This document shows positions 6,146-6,755 of a stretch of 6,755 bases of DNA, one piece after another (positions within the stretch are counted from its first letter, which is position 1; every line of letters begins with the position of its first letter). The DNA is from an uncultured Spirochaetales bacterium. GTDB taxonomy: Bacteria; Spirochaetota; Spirochaetia; Sphaerochaetales; Sphaerochaetaceae. Location: assembly GCA_949292445.1 (NCBI GenBank), contig CASEZU010000178.1, forward strand, positions 1 to 6,755. Reading direction: 5' to 3'. A program made the position numbers and the translations under genes. A model generated the notes under the pieces. The model was not told the origin of the DNA and did not search any database. It saw nothing but the letters and a program-made list of their open reading frames with translations.

Positions 6146-6755
6146 ATGAAGAATACTTTTGCAAAAATTGCAATCGTGGGGGGGGCATTCTCCTTCTTCT
6201 CCTTTCTGCTGTAGCCTGTACACAGTATAGGATCGCACCTTACCCTATCATACTGGACAAAACAGACCCAATTGACAAGGTCGGCATTGATCTTGGCTTT
6301 GCCGGCGGCAACGGTTCAGAAGCTGCTCCGTTCCTGATCAATGACAATGATTCATTTGCAGCATTTCTGAATGTACTGTCCTCTGATGATTCCTTGAGAT
6401 CCGCAAACTACCGGATGACAGGAGATGTTACACTTCAGGAAGCTGTGACTCCGATAACCGGTTTCTCCGGTACTTTTGATGGAGACAATCACGCAATCAC
6501 AGGATACAGGAACAACGGTGTCATCAACATAGCGGAGGAAGATGATCCGGAATCCGTTGATACATATACGGCACTCTTTGCCGAGCTTGACGGCGGCGCA
6601 CTGAAGAATGTCCACTTCGAAAACTATGATATCTCATTCCCGGAAGGAACCGGAGGATATCATGTCTATGGCTCGGTTGCTGTAGGAACGCTCTCCAACG
6701 GCGGTACAATTGAAAACGTGATCATCGGAGACGGCGAGATAGTCTCCCCGACAAG
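6146..6755 (+). CDS. Phase-variable GLUG-like surface lipoprotein, frame-shifted OFF as read, partial at right edge
   Basis: ATG at 6146 has AGAGG 5 nt upstream. As read, translation stops at TAG 6212-6214 after 22 codons because of an eight-G run (6178-6185). With nine G the frame continues open to the window end, about 203 residues: basic start MKNTFAK, hydrophobic GGGILLLLLSAVAC, lipobox-like cysteine C25, then a secreted domain. The mature part has NGSEAAPFLI (56-65), FSGTFDGDNHAITGY (107-121), GGALKNVHF (150-158) and GGTIENVIIGDGEI (186-199), the pattern of GLUG-type beta-repeat surface proteins. The downstream frame has no ATG, GTG or usable TTG start before the G run, only a TGA at 6103, so it depends on this ATG. 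Role is unknown; adhesion or host contact is a family-based guess. The alternative is a homopolymer miscount in an always-on gene, or a decayed gene, though the rest of the frame shows no stop. Confidence 0.75.
6178..6185 (+). repeat. Poly-G tract (8 G) inside the lipoprotein signal-peptide codons
   Basis: Eight consecutive G residues at codons 11-14 of the lipoprotein gene. Length changes here by slipped-strand pairing switch the reading frame: 8 gives a stop after 22 codons, 7 gives another early stop (TAG at the end of TACACAGTATAG), 9 or 6 gives the open frame. It is the longest G run I noticed in the window. Glycine codons in the hydrophobic core tolerate length changes of three. Confidence 0.85.

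Noticed and set aside
6352..6709. Minus-strand open frames opposite the lipoprotein gene
   Set aside because: They are shadows of the restored lipoprotein frame, which has coherent GLUG-like motifs; the shadows have none.
1..6755. CRISPR arrays, tRNA or rRNA genes, insertion sequences
   Set aside because: I looked for regularly spaced repeats, terminal inverted repeats, transposase motifs and RNA-gene signatures and saw none.

Overview
This window looks like a gut-type diderm bacterium, most likely a spirochaete of the Sphaerochaetaceae kind. The main clue is PstS: its signal peptide ends in a small-residue, Ser/Glu-rich junction (VFA-SGSSEE) with no lipobox cysteine, a pattern common in spirochaete binding proteins. 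Gram-positive PstS proteins are normally lipoproteins. The PhoR sensor region, the PhoB start, the PhoU placement and a TTAACA-type Pho box all resemble clostridial versions. Shared ancestry or exchange with gut Firmicutes is therefore plausible. The taxonomic call is inference.

Positions 1-5463 (minus strand) hold a compact phosphate-starvation operon, transcribed leftwards: pstS, pstC, pstA, pstB, phoU, a phoB-type response regulator and a phoR-type histidine kinase that runs off the left edge. From pstC onward the genes overlap by 4 or 8 nt or are separated by 1 nt, so translation is probably coupled throughout. Upstream of pstS lie a TTAACA-N5-TTAACA Pho box, a plausible -35/-10 pair, a small leader hairpin and a good AGGAG ribosome binding site. 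PstS captures periplasmic phosphate, PstC/PstA form the channel and PstB supplies ATP hydrolysis. PhoU probably relays transporter status to PhoR, and PhoB feeds back on the operon.

Positions 5510-5991 (minus strand) hold a small ArsR-family repressor gene with its own promoter, an inverted repeat over the -35 box that is a good autoregulatory operator, and a weak terminator candidate. The protein has a cysteine cluster placed differently from the classical metal site, plus N-terminal histidines.

Positions 5992-6145 are a divergent intergenic region with promoter candidates for a rightward gene. From 6146 to the right edge, on the plus strand, lies the most interesting element. It is a surface lipoprotein with GLUG-like beta-repeat features whose signal peptide is interrupted by a run of eight G residues. 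As read, the gene is out of frame and stops after 22 codons. One added G (or two removed) restores a signal peptide, a lipobox cysteine and an open frame to the window edge. This is the structure of a phase-variable (contingency) locus caught in the OFF state, unless the homopolymer was miscounted in sequencing.
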